A stretch of 64,000 nt of DNA, taken from NCBI GenBank assembly GCA_019454145.1, contig CP075366.1, positions 1,591,564 to 1,655,563 on the forward strand, given 5' to 3'. This document shows, in pieces, positions 61,973 to 64,000 of the stretch. A program made the position numbers and the translations under genes. Under the pieces are notes generated by a model. It had not been told where the DNA came from. It saw nothing but the letters and a program-made list of their open reading frames with translations, and searched no databases. Within the stretch, counting starts at the first letter, position 1. Every line of letters starts with the position of its first letter. The DNA is from Fimbriimonadaceae bacterium (lineage in GTDB: Bacteria > Armatimonadota > Fimbriimonadia > Fimbriimonadales > Fimbriimonadaceae).

Positions 61973-64000
61973 TTACGCCTCCATCTCCGGATGTGGATTT
62001 CGGATACGGCTGAGATAGCTTGTTCTCGGCCTGGTATTCAATTCTTCGAGCATCATGTAGTTTCGAGCATCCTCTCGAGTTTGAGCGACCGCATTTTCCT
62101 TCTTGCGCATGTCGCCGAATACGATTGCTCCGCTTGGACAAGCCACTTGGCAAGCGGTTTTGATTTCCCCATCGCGGATTTCACGATCTTCGCGCTTTGC
62201 TTCCACACGAGCATGGTTAATTCGCTGGACACAGTAGGTGCATTTCTCCATCACACCGCGGTAGCGAACTGTTACGTCGGGATTTTGAAGCATCTTCAGA
62301 ACCGGAACGTTATCTGCGCGTTGGCTGAAGTGGAAGAAGTTGTATCGACGCACTTTGTAAGGGCAGTTGTTACTGCAGTAACGGGTTCCAACACAGCGGT
62401 TGTAAACCATCTGATTCAAGCCTTCATGACTGTGAACCGTCGCAGCAACTGGGCAGACAGGCTCGCAAGGAGCTTGTTCACAATGCATACAAGTAACTGG
62501 CTGAACGTAGATCGGCGGGTTATCCATATCCAAGTGATGCCCATCGCCTTTGTAGTACCGGTCAACCCGAATCCAGTGCATTTCACGACCGCGCTGAACC
62601 GCAGGCTTCCCAACAACTGGAATATTGTTTTCTGCTTGGCAGGCCGTCACACATGCGTTACAGCCGGTGCAAAGGCTGAGGTCAATGGTCATCGCCCATT
62701 GGTAATTCTTTTCTGGATTCTTTTCAAAATCCAGACCAGGGTACATGGAGATATCCTTACCCTTGCCGAATTCGTTGAATCCTGGATCTTCTGCACCGTG
62801 ACCTTCTCCATGGCCTCCACCGTGACCACCACCATGCTCTTCACCGAAAGGTTTGCCAGCCGCTAAAAGAGCCGGAGTGGTTTCTTTGAGGATTTCGCGA
62901 TCACGATCTTCTTTCTTGTAGTCAATTGTGTTGTGGTGCTGAACGTTGGCAAGAACGTACTCGTTGCCCGTTTTCTTGACTTCAACCCCGCTCATCCAAG
63001 TCGGATTCGCCGCAGTTCGCAGGAGGTTAGCGTTGAACCCACCGCCTGCCTTTTCACCTTTCTTTGTGCCGAAGTCGCCCGCCCTGGTGCGACCGTAGCC
63101 CATGTGCAGAACAAGCACATCATCTGCTTGCCCGAGGTTCACCCAGACTGGAACTTCGAGCGAAGCTCCGTTCACAGAGACAGTTACCATATCCGCCTTA
63201 CCGTAGTAAGGCACACCCAAAAGCCGTTTATCGTATGGTGCTTTGACTCCAAGTTTTTCCGCCGTTGCCAGGCTGACTAAAAGCGCGTTATCCCAAGTAA
63301 GGTTGGTGATCACCTTCGGCGTTTCCTGCAACCACATGTTGTTGGAATGCCGTCCGTCGTGGATTGTTGGGTCAGGAAGAACCAGCAACTCCATACCTTG
63401 TGCCGAGATAGGAGCAAGGGAGTTAAGGACGGATACGTTAACTGCGCCTTCAGAAGCTGTCCGACTCGACAGTTCAAACACTTGCGAAATAGACTCATAA
63501 AAGCCTTTTGCTAGCAACGATTTCCAGTTGCCGTTTGGACTGGACATCGTATAAGTTGCGCGAACCAAACTACGAGCGTCCGATGGATTGCCATTGATCG
63601 CCGCCAAGAATTCGATTGCTGACTTCGTATCGTAAAGTGGATCAACCAGCGGCTGTCCGATAACAGTTGAACCAAAGTAAGACTTGCCGTCACCCCATGC
63701 TTCGAGGAAGTGGCTCATCGGCAATTGGTAGTCGCACAAGTAACCAGTTTCGTCATCGTGCATCGCCAGGTGAACTTTGAGAGGCACTTTACCAAGGGCT
63801 TCAGCGAATTTGAGATCGGCCGGTGCTTTGTAAACTGGGTTACCGCCAAGAATCAACAGGATGGAAACCTGTCCCGAGGTCATTGATGTGACGAGCGACT
63901 CTAAATCTTTTGCATGATTGGTCGGCATTGGATTTGGATTGGCTCGATATTCGACAGGCTTACCAATTCCAACCGAACCCATGGCTGAGTTCAACGCCAT
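61973..64000 (-). CDS. actB: Alternative Complex III subunit ActB (molybdopterin-like plus iron-sulfur protein), 5' end outside window
   Basis: At least 675 residues; the frame runs off the right edge, so the true start and part of the large domain lie outside. The visible N-terminal portion is a molybdopterin-oxidoreductase-like domain lacking cofactor motifs (ILGGNPVYKAPADLKFAEA, GYGRTRAGDFGTKKG). The C-terminal part has a four-cluster ferredoxin-like region: CTGCNACVTACQAEN, CMHCEQAPCEPVCP, CVGTRYCSNNCPYK and CTYC...CQVACP. In ACIII it holds three [4Fe-4S] and one [3Fe-4S] cluster. The actA multiheme gene is expected just beyond the window. Confidence 0.95.
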   Translation of the reverse strand: MALNSAMGSVGIGKPVEYRANPNPMPTNHAKDLESLVTSMTSGQVSILLILGGNPVYKAPADLKFAEALGKVPLKVHLAMHDDETGYLCDYQLPMSHFLEAWGDGKSYFGSTVIGQPLVDPLYDTKSAIEFLAAINGNPSDARSLVRATYTMSSPNGNWKSLLAKGFYESISQVFELSSRTASEGAVNVSVLNSLAPISAQGMELLVLPDPTIHDGRHSNNMWLQETPKVITNLTWDNALLVSLATAEKLGVKAPYDKRLLGVPYYGKADMVTVSVNGASLEVPVWVNLGQADDVLVLHMGYGRTRAGDFGTKKGEKAGGGFNANLLRTAANPTWMSGVEVKKTGNEYVLANVQHHNTIDYKKEDRDREILKETTPALLAAGKPFGEEHGGGHGGGHGEGHGAEDPGFNEFGKGKDISMYPGLDFEKNPEKNYQWAMTIDLSLCTGCNACVTACQAENNIPVVGKPAVQRGREMHWIRVDRYYKGDGHHLDMDNPPIYVQPVTCMHCEQAPCEPVCPVAATVHSHEGLNQMVYNRCVGTRYCSNNCPYKVRRYNFFHFSQRADNVPVLKMLQNPDVTVRYRGVMEKCTYCVQRINHARVEAKREDREIRDGEIKTACQVACPSGAIVFGDMRKKENAVAQTREDARNYMMLEELNTRPRTSYLSRIRNPHPEMEA

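Noticed and set aside
61886-62866. 326-codon plus-strand open frame across actB/actC
   Set aside because: It is antisense to two certain genes, has no ribosome-binding site and its translation looks like a frame shadow.

Overview
This is a chromosomal segment of a free-living, didermic, aerobic bacterium, most likely a member of the Armatimonadota (Fimbriimonadales-like). The evidence is a run of DUF1559 prepilin-like genes with the N-terminus [20 protein letters not shown], two PEP-CTERM surface proteins, tandem DUF1800 genes, an Alternative Complex III (Act) plus caa3-type oxidase cluster, and a 16S rRNA gene standing alone. The lineage call is inference from gene content and was not checked by a database search. 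No prophage, insertion sequence or CRISPR array was seen.

Layout. 1-9.1 kb holds the end of a saccharopine-dehydrogenase-like gene, two small c-type cytochromes, a GNAT acetyltransferase, a Tat-exported alkaline phosphatase, lepA, a PEP-CTERM protein, a CPBP protease and a nitronate-monooxygenase-like enzyme. 9.1-17.2 kb holds an orphan cytosine DNA methyltransferase, a VOC protein, an LRR protein, ftsY, a DUF1232 protein, tyrS and two tandem DUF1800 genes. 17.4-22.7 kb has a Fur-family regulator facing an envelope-stress operon: a PII-like c-di-AMP receptor homologue, holB, sigma-E-like factor, ZAS anti-sigma, RseB-like protein and HtrA. 22.8-26.5 kb has three DUF1559 pseudopilin genes, two of them coupled through a TAATG overlap to a tiny lipoprotein gene. 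26.5-32.3 kb encodes a NamZ-like muramidase, DUF1854, an ABC exporter with a zinc-ribbon-like insert, and a fused HpcH/HpaI-aldolase plus PglF/CapD-type dehydratase. 32.4-34.1 kb has tRNA-Gly, then a yybP-ykoY Mn2+ riboswitch ahead of a zinc-finger/TerC pair. 34.2-35.8 kb is an SPFH - ribbon-helix-helix - Doc-like operon with three in-phase 8-bp operator boxes. 35.9-41.5 kb has SRPBCC, GH76, DAHP synthase, AraC and LacI genes. 41.7-43.5 kb is a self-contained 16S rRNA unit with its own strong promoter and a UUCG-loop terminator and no linked 23S, 5S or tRNA. 43.7-52.8 kb has a spondin-domain PEP-CTERM protein, rhomboid protease, an MFS-HEAT fusion with a class III cyclase and a GH172/DUF2961 gene, then purN and plsC. 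52.8-64.0 kb is the minus-strand respiratory cluster actB(partial)-actC-actD-actE-actF-(unknown 144 aa)-sco-ctaC-ctaD-ctaE-ctaF.

How it works together. The last 11 kb encodes a quinol-to-oxygen electron chain: ACIII passes electrons to cytochrome c domains and then to the Cu-A/aa3 oxidase, with SCO for copper delivery. Surface and envelope functions (pseudopilins, PEP-CTERM proteins, proteases, sigma-E regulon, muramidase, polysaccharide modification) dominate the rest. The least explained parts are the SPFH/RHH/Doc-like operon, the aldolase-dehydratase fusion, the pilin-lipoprotein pairs, the MFS-HEAT/cyclase/glycosidase operon and the unlinked 16S gene.
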